Shown piece by piece: positions 1-9,209 of a DNA stretch of 64,000 nucleotides (the stretch's first letter is position 1; each line of letters starts with the position of its first letter). Source of the stretch: Clostridia bacterium. Its GTDB lineage: Bacteria > Bacillota > Peptococcia > DRI-13 > UBA5745. The stretch spans positions 151,398 through 215,397 of the forward strand of contig JAHDPO010000002.1 of NCBI GenBank assembly GCA_018434325.1, in the 5' to 3' direction. Both the position numbers and the translations under genes were made by a program. The notes under the pieces were generated by a model, which was not told where the DNA came from, searched no databases, and worked only from the letters and a program-made list of their open reading frames with translations.

Positions 1-30
1 CCAATAATCACCCCTGTTTTACTCGCACAG

Positions 31-45
31 TCATCCCAGGGATGA
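31..45. promoter_or_regulatory. 15-bp palindrome upstream of zinc-ribbon gene
   Basis: TCATCCCAGGGATGA is a perfect palindrome around a central A, about 65 bases before the first start codon. It could be an operator or the tip of a hairpin from a unit to the left of the window. No protein can be assigned to it. Confidence 0.3.
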
Positions 46-111
46 TTACGGCAGGATTATTTTCCGTATGATGAAGCTGAAACAACTTGAAGCGGGAAAG
101 GAGAAAGAAAG

Positions 112-582
112 ATGAACGATCTGTTCGGCGGCCTCGGCGGACTCATGAAGGGGCTTTCCGGCTTTATGCCCCAGGATGATCCGGATGTAGCGCTGATGAT
201 GGCCGGGTCTGAGGTAAGCGAGCTGCAAAAGCAGGAGAACGAGCTTTATGCACTGATTGGGAAACAAGCTCTGGCACAGGGCCTTGTCCAGTTTCCTGAG
301 CTGGAGAAAAAACTGCAGCTGGTGCAGGAAAACCTATCTGTGGCAAAGGCCAGGCTGCAAAGCGCACAAGCGGAGAAAGAGGCAAAGGATTCAGCCCGTA
401 GAGCTGAAGAAGAGGCACGTCTCTGCCCCAATTGCAACAGCATGAACCCGGAGGGCGTCAAATTTTGTCAGGAGTGCGGTGTAAAGCTGGGCGCCCAAAA
501 ATGTGCCCAATGCGGGGCGCCGCTGCTTCCCGGAACTCGCTTTTGCGGAGAGTGCGGCGCGAGCAATTTTTCGAAAATATAA
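112..582 (+). CDS. double zinc-ribbon protein with central coiled coil
   Basis: This 156-residue soluble protein starts at an ATG preceded by GGGAAAGGAG. The N-terminal third is Gly/Met-rich (GGLGGLMKGL). Residues about 45-100 are Glu/Lys/Gln/Ala-rich with helical heptads and are likely a coiled coil. The C-terminus holds two treble-clef zinc ribbons, CPNCNS...FCQECG and CAQCGA...FCGECG, giving eight zinc-binding cysteines. Such zinc ribbons are common in Firmicute proteins that assemble with other zinc-ribbon or membrane proteins. The second zinc-ribbon gene follows within 52 bases and a giant vWA lipoprotein follows that, so the three are probably one operon. The biochemical role is unknown. 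Confidence 0.8.
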   Translation: MNDLFGGLGGLMKGLSGFMPQDDPDVALMMAGSEVSELQKQENELYALIGKQALAQGLVQFPELEKKLQLVQENLSVAKARLQSAQAEKEAKDSARRAEEEARLCPNCNSMNPEGVKFCQECGVKLGAQKCAQCGAPLLPGTRFCGECGASNFSKI

Positions 583-634
583 AATGTACTGTCTGCGGCA
601 AAAAATCAAATCAAATAAGAGATGAGGTAAATTT

Positions 635-1387
635 ATGCTGCAATCTTTTACAAGGAATTACGAAGACAACTCCACCGAGGCGGGGTTCCAGTTTACCTTT
701 TACTGCGACCTTTGTGAAGATGGATATAAAAGCAGCTTTATTGAATCGGAGACCTATAGGAAGGGCCGCGGACTGCGGGGATTGGCCCAGGGGGCGGGTG
801 TGCTGGGAAGCCTGCTTGGCGGTCATCTGGGAAGCCTCGGGTATTCGCTGGAGCGGGGCGGCAACGTTCTCTCCGACCGGTTCGAGGGAATGAGCCCGGA
901 ATGGCAAAAGGAGCATGAAAAGGCCTTTGAGTGGGCAAAAAATGAAGCCCAGCGGCACTTCCATCGCTGTCATGGCTGCCGTAAATGGGTCTGCGATTCC
1001 TGCTATAACGAGGATGAGGGCCTGTGTGTCGAGTGTGCGCCCCGGCAGGAAATTGCCGTGGCCAAGGCCCGGGCCGATGCTATGCGGCGCAACATTGAGG
1101 AAGCTGCCGAGGGTGCTACCGTCTGGAAAGGTAAGCTGGAAAGCAAAACGACCGTCTGCCCTGCCTGTGGCAAGCCTGCCGGGGCGGGCAAATTCTGCAA
1201 CAATTGCGGTACGTCGCTGGCGTTGGCCGTTTGCCCCAAATGCAAAGGGGAGAGTGCGCAGGGGGTACGCTTTTGCAATCACTGCGGCGCACCTATGGCG
1301 GCACAAGCCGCTGTCAAGTGTCCCGGCTGCGGCGGGTTAAATCCCCCCGGCACCAAATTCTGCGGCGGCTGCGGAACAAAGCTGTAA
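635..1387 (+). CDS. multi-zinc-ribbon protein
   Basis: This 250-residue protein has a long series of Cys pairs. CDLCEDG lies near the N-terminus, HRCHGCRKWVCDSCY and CVEC in the middle, and three C-terminal ribbons follow (CPACGKPAGAGKFCNNCG, CPKCKG...FCNHCG, CPGCGG...FCGGCG). A Gly-rich segment at about residues 48-80 (LGSLLGGHLGSLGYSLERGG) separates the first Cys pair from the rest. There is no signal peptide, so it is expected to be cytosolic. The C-terminal ribbons resemble those of the preceding protein, suggesting shared descent. It lies 54 bases before the vWA lipoprotein. The function is unknown; a scaffold or partner role for the neighbouring protein is inference from gene order. Confidence 0.8.
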   Translation: MLQSFTRNYEDNSTEAGFQFTFYCDLCEDGYKSSFIESETYRKGRGLRGLAQGAGVLGSLLGGHLGSLGYSLERGGNVLSDRFEGMSPEWQKEHEKAFEWAKNEAQRHFHRCHGCRKWVCDSCYNEDEGLCVECAPRQEIAVAKARADAMRRNIEEAAEGATVWKGKLESKTTVCPACGKPAGAGKFCNNCGTSLALAVCPKCKGESAQGVRFCNHCGAPMAAQAAVKCPGCGGLNPPGTKFCGGCGTKL

Positions 1388-1441
1388 AGCAAGTTCCTGC
1401 AACCGGCTATAAAACCTTTTTTGGAAATGAGGAGGATCAAA

Positions 1442-4400
1442 ATGAGTATAAGATACCGCCTTCTCGCGGTTTTTTTAGCAGTGAATATAATCCTATCCCT
1501 GGCGCCCGGCTGCGGGAAGAATAAGTCCGGAGAGGATAACGAATCTTCCGGCAATATCCCGGCCTCCAAGCTGCACGGTATTGTTGCAGAAGCGGAGGAC
1601 GGCATTGGAGAACCGGGAAAAGACTTTGCATTGCTGAAAACGGGCCCTGCTGACGATTGGGGCAGCATGTCCGCCCCGAAATTCAATCCGTTGGGCGCTC
1701 GCGCCCTATACAGCGGCGCCGAGTATCTCGGAAGCGACGGTGAGGATGTCTTATTTTACACATTAGATGGTTATATCGAAAAGCGGGAAAGCAGAACCGG
1801 CGAAAGATGGGAGCTTTCCATAGCCGACCCGGATTATTCCCTGCGCTGGCTGCGCTGGTACACCCGAGAGGCAGGCGGCAAATGGTATCAGGGGACCCAA
1901 GATCACTCCTCGTTCTTTCTGCCGGAAAGCGAGACCGTCTCCTGGTGGGCGGATGCGCGCCAAACCGAGGAAGGAGTGGACTTAACCGTACTGAAGATCA
2001 ACGTACTGCCTGTGGGGACGCCGTTGATCCTGCGGCCCGGTGAAGCGGCCGGCGACAGCTACGTCTTTTACACCCTGCCCACCAACGGTAAACTGCAATC
2101 CGCCGCCATCATCCTCAAAGGAGCTGCCGAATGCGGCTTTTCGTTGGATATCTCCAGCTCTATGCAACGAGGCGGATTTTCCTATCAAACCAACCTGACC
2201 CGATGGGAGGAAACGCTATCGCTCAAAAAGGCGGAGCGCTTCATTCTGGATGATTTGCCCATCGCCGAGGGAGAACTGTGCTGGAAGCTGGGGTGGGGAG
2301 AGAAAACCCCGCCGCCCGAGGAAATCACCCTGCAGCTGGACGCCGTAGCGGAGATTACGCCCGTTACATGGGGTGAGCAACCCGGCGCCATTCGCATCAC
2401 TGGGATTCCCGTAGGGGAAGCGAAGGTATATGCGCCCGAGTGGGCCGAGATCTCACACCGGGAGGTGTCGATCTTTGCGCAGGAAGTGGCGGGCGTGACC
2501 GAGCCCGATGGCAATATGCTGTTCGCCGCTCCCGCCGGATATTATAACATCCGCCTCAACCCCGGCGCCGATGGAATGGATCAGAACTATCTGCGCCTAA
2601 TCCCGGTGAATGCAGGGGAAATCACAACGGTGAACATCCCGCCGGAGGTCAGCGTAGGGGCTGGGGCGCTGTCTCGGCTGTACGGGGATTTTGATCAAAA
2701 CGAGGGCGGCGTCGAGTTGCTGGGCAATAAAGCCGATGGGGATACGGCTACGGCAACTTTTATCCTCAACGATCCTCAAGAACGCGACCTTTTCCCACAG
2801 AAGGAGGATATCAAAATTTCGGAGGACGGAGCCGCGGCGGTGGTCACCGACCTTCAGCGCGAACCTGCCGGCAGCGATGTGGTGCTGGTGCTGGATACCT
2901 CCGGCTCGATGGGTGAAAATATGAAGCCCTGCGTGGAGGCTGCTAAGCGTTTTGTAGAGAGTCTGCCGGAAAACACCAAGATTCGTCTTGTCCAATTTGC
3001 GCAGAAAATTACCGAGCACAAGGCTGCCGACAAGGCCGGTGTCATCGCGGCGCTGGATACCGTCAAGGAGGGTGGCGCCACCGCCCTTTACGATGCCACC
3101 GCCCGGGCCCTTTCTCTGCTGAAAGATAAAAAAAGAGGGTATGCGGTCGTCTTCTCCGATGGCGCAGATTCGCGGGAACCGGGCGTGGACGGCGAAGGCA
3201 GCGCTATGGATAAGGAGCAGCTCCTGGCCGAAATCCGGGAGAGCGGTGTAACGGTGCTCACCATCGGCTTCGGGGCGGGGCACGACCCCGCCACGCTGAT
3301 TGCGATGAGCGCTGTTTCCAAAGGCGGCGGGTATTTTGCCGCCGCCAATAAGGAGGCGCTGGCAGGGGCCTTTGCCACCGTCGCCGGAAAGTTCGGCAAT
3401 CAATTCACCGTAACCTATCAGCGCCCCATTATCCCCAAGGATCAAGACGGCACGGTTGCGGTGGTTTCAATGCTCATCGACCGTTCCGGCTCAATGGACG
3501 CCGACCCCATCGAGGAGGAAGGCGTCGGCTGGCGTATCGAGCGAATACGAGAGATGTTTCACGGTTTTGTACTCAAGCTGCCCGACGATACGCTGATGCA
3601 GCTGGGAAGCTTTGCCGCACCGATGGGCGGCGCGGAGCCCCGCTTTGACCAGCTGATAACCGACCAAAAGGCCAGTATTTTGCAAGCTCTGGGCAGCCTT
3701 GAGACGGGGGGAGGAACGCCTACCAAGACCGCCCTGGAAATGGCTTATTACAATTTGGCTCCGGTTCCCTCGCAAAAAAGGGCGTTGGTTTTCTTCACCG
3801 ACGCCGGGCTGTACGACCCGGAAAATCCCGATGAGCTAAATGAAATCCTCTCCCTCTACCGAGCGTCCGGCATTCGGGTGCTGTTTGCCGGGCTCAACGA
3901 CGACACCGGCGCCGAGATGGAAGGTATCTTCAAAACAGCGGCGCAAAAGGCAGGGGGCGACTATATCCTCACCAGCGACATCGGCAAAATCACTCAAAAG
4001 CTTGACGAGCTCCTCAGTAAGCTTCAAACGCCCTCCCTAAAGCAAGGGGTGGATTTTACCCTTGGCGTGGACTGTGAAGTTCCGGGCGGCGGCAGAGTAC
4101 AGTTTTATACCTCCAAGGGGCTTGCGGAGTTTACCACGAAAACCGGCGCAGGAAAACGCATCGATCCACAAATCATTGCCTGTAAAACCGGCGAACCCTA
4201 CGCCGTCTACAATAGAGATGCGGCAAAGCTGCTCTATGGGGGAGATCAGCCGGTGGCGCAGAGCAATGTTCTGCTGCGATTGCCCTTTGCCAATGCCACA
4301 GAGGGCAATCGATTTGCAAAGCTGACAGTCACGGAGGCCTATCTGCTGAATATGTTCAAGGGGATTCCCGCGCCGGCGGGCAAGCGGTATCTTGCGTTGA

Positions 4401-7400
4401 ACACCACACTGGAATTCGCCAAAAGCGATCCCCAGGCGGCCCAGGTGGGATACAGCGTCCCCAATATCTTTAATCATTTCTATCTATCGGCAAACGAAGG
4501 ACGGATGGCGCCGCCGTCCGAGGCCACATGGCTGGCTGAAAAGCCCTTTGCCATACCGGGCGAAAGCGACGTCACCGTTTTTGAAAAGGAACCGCGCAGC
4601 GGCATGCTGATTTTCCTCACGGACTTGGACGACGGCGAGAACCTGACCCAGCTGTCGCTGCATCTTTACGACACCGAAAATGGCCATATCCAGCTGCCGC
4701 TGGCCGGCGTGCTTCCCGACCGGATGCTGAAGATAGACGCTCTCCCAACCGAGACTCCGGTACGGATGAGTGATACCTTCACCCTTTCCGTCACCGGTAC
4801 GGCACGGCAAACGGCCTTGGAGGGAGTGGAGCTCCAGCGGGCTAACGCAGAGTTTGCCGCAGAAGATGCCCGGCGCAACGCCAGCTTTCTGGTGGTGGAG
4901 GCGAAGTTCGACAGTAAGGTACAAGCGCTGCTGGCCATCGACCCCACCGAAAGATTTCTCTATCAGCTTGAAACCGATCAAGGCGTTTTGATGACGCCCA
5001 TGAGCGGCATTGTTCATCGCCTGCCCTTGGGCTTCACGGGAGAAACCATGCTGGCGCCCGGCTCTTGCAGCAGGGTGCGGATGCCCTTTGTACTGCCCGA
5101 CGAGCTGCTGGGGATGAAAGGCTCGGTTTACGCCGATCTGGCAACCGGCTCACAGCAGTGGGTAATTAAGGCTGGTCAGCCATGTGTCACCGGCGGCGAT
5201 GGAAAACGCTTCTCCCATGAATATTTTGATTTAACCGTCAACGCGCTTTGCCTGGATGCGCACAGCGGCGCGGCGGTGTTGGATTTTACTATCCATGACA
5301 AGAAGGACGGCGAGGGCACAGGCGGCTTGGAGAGCGTTTTACAGCTGGAGCGGGGCGAGCCGTCCCAGGAGAGCGCCGCCCAGCAGATGGTGGCCGGACG
5401 CAGCGGACTGGGCAGCTTTGCCGGGGGAAATGAAGACATCGTCACCGCCAGCTTTGGCGGCACCAACCGGCTGGTATTCGGAGCCATACAGGAAGACGGT
5501 ACATGGGGTGCTTTTGACGGGCAATCCCGTCGGGGAATCCTGGTTTTTGAAATTTCCGGGGAGGATCCCAGCGAATGGACGCTGACCAGCCCCCTTCTCC
5601 CTGACCTTCGGCTGCCGGTGAGTCCGGCTGCTTATCCTCATTTGGCATTGCTGGCTGAAAAACCGGAAATCGAAAGGAACAGTGATTTTGAAAAGGCACT
5701 GGAAGAAGCGGTGGCCGGCGCGGTGGCAGCCTATGAGGCGACACGGCCTGCGCCGAGAGACAGGGTGGTTACCGGACTTTCCGACGAAGAAATTATGGGT
5801 AAGCAGGTCCCCTCTCCCGCACTGACCCTCTACGGAAGTCAGCGGGTCAAGGCCGTGGAATCCTATGAGGACTTTAGATCGCTCATGAATAGCCTCGGAT
5901 GGGTTCCCGCAGGCGGCGAGCCGCAAATCCTGTACCGCTATGCACCGGAAGCGGTGATTACCCAGGGTTGGGGAGGACAGCATGATTTAGCGGTACTGGC
6001 AAAAACGCTGCTGGCCCGGCTGGGCTACCGCCCGGAATACCGCACGGTCACCCTGACGGCGGCGGGACAAGAGAACCTGTGCCGCATCGGTGGTGTAGAG
6101 GAAGCGCCAAAGACACTGACGGGGATTTTTTATACCGATGAAGCCGGAGCCCAAAAGCTGTTTCTGCCGGTGCTGAACGCCGATCTTTCCGAGCTTCACG
6201 GGCTGGCCTATCTGTCTACCGAGGAAGCTCCTGTGGATATTCAGCCTTCCAGGGGCCGCCTTACCATCCAGCTATACGGAAAACTTAGCGGGAACGCAGC
6301 GGACATTGCTTCTGCCAACGCAGGGCTTTGGGATGCCTTGGGCGCATCCCTCTCCGGCGAGGAGGGAGAAGGAGGCATTTATGAAACGGTCACCCTGCTG
6401 GAGCGAGAGCTCTCACTGCCCGACCTGAGTCTGGATGCCCTGGACATCAGCTATCTCTCCAAGCCCAAGGCAGACGGAGGGGCGCTGTTACTGCCGATCC
6501 TGGATACCCGGCAGGGTCTGATCTACGATCCCAACAGCTGGATAGACAGCTCCTATTACACGTTTGAACGCCTGAACATCATTGTGGAGGACGGTGAAAG
6601 CAGGGCGACACACACCACTATGCTGCCTGAGGGGCAAAAGCTCAGTGAAATTACTCATACGCTGGCGTGGGGTGTGCCGGAGCTGACCGAGGCCGGCGCC
6701 AAAGCTATCGAGGAGATGGCAAAGGCAGAAGCCGGCGCGGCCAAGGAACCGGCCAACTACTCGGTATCCCGCTGGCTGGGGCATGCCACAATAAACCGCC
6801 TGATTCGGGGTCTTACAGCAGCCAGCAGAGAGATTGCAAATACCCTTGGATTGACTGTGGGCCGTTCCAACCAGTCTATCGCGCTTTTGGTCACCACAAA
6901 ATCCGACGGGAAAACTGCCGAAACCACAGTGGATCTCCTCAACCACCGCAATCAGCTCCACAGCGAGGATGAGAATGCCATTCATGCCTATAATCTGATG
7001 TACGGCTACTTCGCCAGCGATATGGAGGCGGCGGCGCTGCCGGGCGGCGAGGGCGTTGGCTACACAAAGGTTTGGCAGGCGCTGCCCCAGGGAGCAAAAA
7101 TCATCCAGCTTGCTATTGAGGAGCCTTCCTCCCTCGAAGCGGTCAAGGAGCAGTATCCCAAGGAAAGCTTCCCGCCGCTGCTCTGGGAGCGTATGAGCGG
7201 CGAGGACGGCAGTGATCCTCCGCAGACCCTCTACCTGGTGCCGGACCAGCCGGCCCAAATCGACGGAAAGCCCCGGTGGGCGTGGCTGGAAATCGATATG
7301 GTGAGCTATGACGTAATCTCGGTATTCGAGACCGGCGAGCGTGCTGGCATGGGCGAATATCTCATCGGCTGTTTGCCCGGAAACGGAAACTATGGCGAAG

Positions 7401-7747
7401 TAGGCGCGGGGATGCTGACGGGCGTTGCAACAGCGGTAGGAAGCGTCGCCGCCTATACGCTAACCGGAGAGGATTATCAGACTGTGCTGAAAATGGCCGC
7501 AGCCAAATGCGAGGAAATCGGTGCAATCATGGGTATCGTGACCGGTGTGACCGGAGCCATTGACGCCGGCGGCAAGATCAGGGAAGGCGTTTCCGGAAAG
7601 CAGCTGGAAAAACTTTTCGAGGCTAACGAGGGCATTTGGGTCAACAAGCTCACCTTCGGCGACGGATACAGCTATGCGGTGAAGGCGTATTTTAAGAGTG
7701 CACAAACGCCGCCGCCACCGCCGGAGCCGCCTAAAAAGTCCAAGTGA
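1442..7747 (+). CDS. giant lipoprotein with two vWA domains
   Basis: The start chosen is the ATG after AGGAGGATCAAA; a TTG 21 bases upstream is in frame but lacks a good binding site. The 2101-residue product begins with a hydrophobic signal ending in LSLAPGC, an imperfect lipobox, so it is probably a surface lipoprotein. Two von Willebrand A domains sit back to back: the first at about residues 478-650 with MIDAS DTSGS and a TALYD stretch, the second at about 675-850 with DRSGS and GGGTPTKT. The remaining 1250 residues have no recognised domain. A Gly/Ala-rich hydrophobic stretch lies near residues 1985-2050 and the tail is poly-proline (PPPPPEPP). vWA proteins usually mediate adhesion or metal-dependent assembly. 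It follows two zinc-ribbon genes. Confidence 0.75.
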   Translation: MSIRYRLLAVFLAVNIILSLAPGCGKNKSGEDNESSGNIPASKLHGIVAEAEDGIGEPGKDFALLKTGPADDWGSMSAPKFNPLGARALYSGAEYLGSDGEDVLFYTLDGYIEKRESRTGERWELSIADPDYSLRWLRWYTREAGGKWYQGTQDHSSFFLPESETVSWWADARQTEEGVDLTVLKINVLPVGTPLILRPGEAAGDSYVFYTLPTNGKLQSAAIILKGAAECGFSLDISSSMQRGGFSYQTNLTRWEETLSLKKAERFILDDLPIAEGELCWKLGWGEKTPPPEEITLQLDAVAEITPVTWGEQPGAIRITGIPVGEAKVYAPEWAEISHREVSIFAQEVAGVTEPDGNMLFAAPAGYYNIRLNPGADGMDQNYLRLIPVNAGEITTVNIPPEVSVGAGALSRLYGDFDQNEGGVELLGNKADGDTATATFILNDPQERDLFPQKEDIKISEDGAAAVVTDLQREPAGSDVVLVLDTSGSMGENMKPCVEAAKRFVESLPENTKIRLVQFAQKITEHKAADKAGVIAALDTVKEGGATALYDATARALSLLKDKKRGYAVVFSDGADSREPGVDGEGSAMDKEQLLAEIRESGVTVLTIGFGAGHDPATLIAMSAVSKGGGYFAAANKEALAGAFATVAGKFGNQFTVTYQRPIIPKDQDGTVAVVSMLIDRSGSMDADPIEEEGVGWRIERIREMFHGFVLKLPDDTLMQLGSFAAPMGGAEPRFDQLITDQKASILQALGSLETGGGTPTKTALEMAYYNLAPVPSQKRALVFFTDAGLYDPENPDELNEILSLYRASGIRVLFAGLNDDTGAEMEGIFKTAAQKAGGDYILTSDIGKITQKLDELLSKLQTPSLKQGVDFTLGVDCEVPGGGRVQFYTSKGLAEFTTKTGAGKRIDPQIIACKTGEPYAVYNRDAAKLLYGGDQPVAQSNVLLRLPFANATEGNRFAKLTVTEAYLLNMFKGIPAPAGKRYLALNTTLEFAKSDPQAAQVGYSVPNIFNHFYLSANEGRMAPPSEATWLAEKPFAIPGESDVTVFEKEPRSGMLIFLTDLDDGENLTQLSLHLYDTENGHIQLPLAGVLPDRMLKIDALPTETPVRMSDTFTLSVTGTARQTALEGVELQRANAEFAAEDARRNASFLVVEAKFDSKVQALLAIDPTERFLYQLETDQGVLMTPMSGIVHRLPLGFTGETMLAPGSCSRVRMPFVLPDELLGMKGSVYADLATGSQQWVIKAGQPCVTGGDGKRFSHEYFDLTVNALCLDAHSGAAVLDFTIHDKKDGEGTGGLESVLQLERGEPSQESAAQQMVAGRSGLGSFAGGNEDIVTASFGGTNRLVFGAIQEDGTWGAFDGQSRRGILVFEISGEDPSEWTLTSPLLPDLRLPVSPAAYPHLALLAEKPEIERNSDFEKALEEAVAGAVAAYEATRPAPRDRVVTGLSDEEIMGKQVPSPALTLYGSQRVKAVESYEDFRSLMNSLGWVPAGGEPQILYRYAPEAVITQGWGGQHDLAVLAKTLLARLGYRPEYRTVTLTAAGQENLCRIGGVEEAPKTLTGIFYTDEAGAQKLFLPVLNADLSELHGLAYLSTEEAPVDIQPSRGRLTIQLYGKLSGNAADIASANAGLWDALGASLSGEEGEGGIYETVTLLERELSLPDLSLDALDISYLSKPKADGGALLLPILDTRQGLIYDPNSWIDSSYYTFERLNIIVEDGESRATHTTMLPEGQKLSEITHTLAWGVPELTEAGAKAIEEMAKAEAGAAKEPANYSVSRWLGHATINRLIRGLTAASREIANTLGLTVGRSNQSIALLVTTKSDGKTAETTVDLLNHRNQLHSEDENAIHAYNLMYGYFASDMEAAALPGGEGVGYTKVWQALPQGAKIIQLAIEEPSSLEAVKEQYPKESFPPLLWERMSGEDGSDPPQTLYLVPDQPAQIDGKPRWAWLEIDMVSYDVISVFETGERAGMGEYLIGCLPGNGNYGEVGAGMLTGVATAVGSVAAYTLTGEDYQTVLKMAAAKCEEIGAIMGIVTGVTGAIDAGGKIREGVSGKQLEKLFEANEGIWVNKLTFGDGYSYAVKAYFKSAQTPPPPPEPPKKSK

Positions 7748-7837
7748 GACTGCGACTAAGGCTTCCGTCGCCTGCGGCGTCGCAAGCCAAGTCTTCGACG
7801 AACCCATGGGTTCTCATCCCACTCCTTGTCTGCAACC

Positions 7838-7879
7838 AAAAAAACACAGATACCGTTTGACCGGCATCTGTGTTTTTTG
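7838..7879 (-). terminator. rho-independent terminator of tRNA-Ser
   Basis: Inverted repeat AAAACACAGAT / ATCTGTGTTTT around a 12-base loop, with an A-run on the left that reads as a T-run on the minus strand, just 3' of the tRNA. The T-run on the other side means it can also stop plus-strand transcripts from the lipoprotein operon. Confidence 0.8.
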
Positions 7880-7882
7880 CTA

Positions 7883-7968
7883 CGGAGAGAGTGGGATTCG
7901 AACCCACGGCCCCTTGCGGAGTCACTGGTTTTCAAGACCAGCTCCTTAAACCACTCGGACATCTCTCC
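7883..7968 (-). tRNA. tRNA-Ser(UGA)
   Basis: Read on the minus strand the acceptor arms GGAGAGA and TCTCTCC pair, the anticodon stem is CTGGT/ACCAG around loop CTTGAAA (anticodon TGA), a long variable arm follows (class II), and the T arm contains GGTTCGAATCC. The CCA end is not encoded. Confidence 0.95.
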
Positions 7969-8334
7969 AATGAAATCACTTAAAAATTATATCCTCTCAA
8001 CCTTTATAAATCAAGGCTTTATTTTCTTCGTTACGGGGTGTGTTACGATGCTTCGTTGCGGGAGCGCTCCCAAATGAGCAAAATTGCAAGTTTAAAGTGT
8101 GGGGTTCTTTCGGGATAGTGAACATCTGCTTGAAGAGGCACTAAATACAGCCAAATGAAGCGGATAAGCAGCCGATAATTCAATCGATGGGTTTTCGGAC
8201 ACTTTAAACTTGCAATTTTGCGCAAAAGGGGTGCGGAGGCTGAAGCTTGATTGAATTTTTCAGTGCTCTGTGCAAAAGCTGAAGTTTTGCATAGTCACTG
8301 CCCATTCCCTCCGTTCCAAACTCTTTCATCAAAT
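7969..8334. other. gene-free stretch between tRNA-Ser and XRE-cupin gene
   Basis: No convincing coding frame. It holds the 144-bp inverted-repeat element at 8078-8221 and a smaller hairpin TGCAAAA-N7-TTTTGCA at 8271-8291 downstream of the regulator gene. Confidence 0.5.
8078..8221. repeat. 144-bp element with perfect 23-bp terminal inverted repeats
   Basis: Arms at 8078-8100 and 8199-8221 are exact reverse complements (start GCAAAATTGCAAG, end CTTGCAATTTTGC) separated by 98 bases. The arrangement fits a MITE-like or other small non-coding mobile element, or a large cruciform. No clear target-site duplication is visible beside the arms. A 60-codon frame across it has no ribosome binding site and is not called. 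Confidence 0.55.
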
Positions 8335-8925
8335 TTATTCCAGAAGGTTTTTGTACTGCTGCACAATGATGAAGACAGTATCATTCTTTCCTACATTATA
8401 GTAAGTATGCTCCACATCGGCGAAGAAGGAGAAGGCCTGGCCGGCTTTAACGAGGTCGGTTGAGTCGCCGTGTTTAATGACCAGCTCGCCGGAAAAAACG
8501 ACAATGAATTCCTGGGTGCCCGGCTGGTGCTTTGTGCCCTCGTAAAATCCTGACGGCTTATAAGTCACAAATAGAATCTCGAAATTTCTTTCCGGATTAA
8601 AAGTAAAGAAAGGAATTACCTCGCAGAGCCCGTCGGCTGTAACCAGAGGCATAACGTCCTCTTTACTGATGACACGCGCCTCAGAATGTGTGTTAGAAAT
8701 CAGTGACGAAAAAGAGACTCTCATGCCATTGGCGATTTTCCATATAGTCGATAGAGTCGGATTGGCAGTGCCCTTCTCAATTTGGCTTAAAATACTTTTG
8801 CTGACGCCGGTAATTTCCGAAAATTGATCTAAGGTTATCTGACGAAGGTTGCGCAGCCGTTTGACGTTTTCGCCTAAAGACTTATTAATAACTTCCCCTT
8901 CATCTTTCCAAGCTTCTTTACCCAT
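8335..8925 (-). CDS. XRE-family regulator with C-terminal cupin
   Basis: This is a 196-residue transcription factor. Residues about 14-70 form a lambda-repressor-type HTH (LRQITLDQFSEITGVSKSILSQIE), and residues 110-190 form a cupin barrel (GTQEFIVVFSGELVIKHG...KAGQAFSFFADVEHTY), the usual small-ligand sensor. It starts at an ATG with GAGGAGG eight bases upstream. It is transcribed away from etfB-etfA-glcD across a 280-bp gap, and two inverted GCACAATA copies lie in that gap, so it probably controls that operon and perhaps itself. The ligand is unknown; a hydroxyacid or its product is a reasonable guess. Confidence 0.85.
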   Translation of the reverse strand: MGKEAWKDEGEVINKSLGENVKRLRNLRQITLDQFSEITGVSKSILSQIEKGTANPTLSTIWKIANGMRVSFSSLISNTHSEARVISKEDVMPLVTADGLCEVIPFFTFNPERNFEILFVTYKPSGFYEGTKHQPGTQEFIVVFSGELVIKHGDSTDLVKAGQAFSFFADVEHTYYNVGKNDTVFIIVQQYKNLLE

Positions 8926-8949
8926 TCATAATCCTCCTCGAATGTCCTG

Positions 8950-9052
8950 GCACAATAATAATAACATAAAAGAGCCGTTAATGGCGAATCTGTTTTATTA
9001 AGCAAACTTTTAGCGAAGTTCAGAAATGCTATTGTGCTAAAAAGCTTATAAT
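8950..9052. promoter_or_regulatory. candidate operator pair and -10 box between XRE-cupin and etfB
   Basis: GCACAATA occurs at 8950-8957 and, inverted, at 9030-9037. A perfect -10 TATAAT lies at 9047-9052 on the plus strand without a good -35. The pair would suit binding by the divergent XRE regulator; this is inference from position and symmetry. Confidence 0.35.
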
Positions 9053-9131
9053 GTTATTATAAAAAAGACTTGTTCGATATAAAGTATTTTTGTTATTGTT
9101 AAAAATACAAAACTAAAGGAGGAAATAAAGC

Positions 9132-9209
9132 TTGCGGCGAGGAAGGCCGGAAAGAGAAAGGGCCGGAAAGCAGCTGGAAGAAGACAATACGAAGGAGATA
9201 ATGCAATGA
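9132..9209 (+). CDS. possible 25-residue leader ORF overlapping etfB
   Basis: A TTG codon follows AAAGGAGG at ideal spacing and opens a 25-codon frame (LRRGRPERERAGKQLEED...) whose TGA overlaps the etfB ATG as ATGA. This geometry implies translational coupling. The peptide is highly charged and unrecognised. It could equally be a decayed gene end or chance; composition alone cannot decide. Confidence 0.3.
   Translation: MRRGRPERERAGKQLEEDNTKEIMQ

Noticed and set aside
8043..8225. 60-codon frame across the inverted-repeat element
   Set aside because: It runs through both repeat arms, has no binding site and no protein features.
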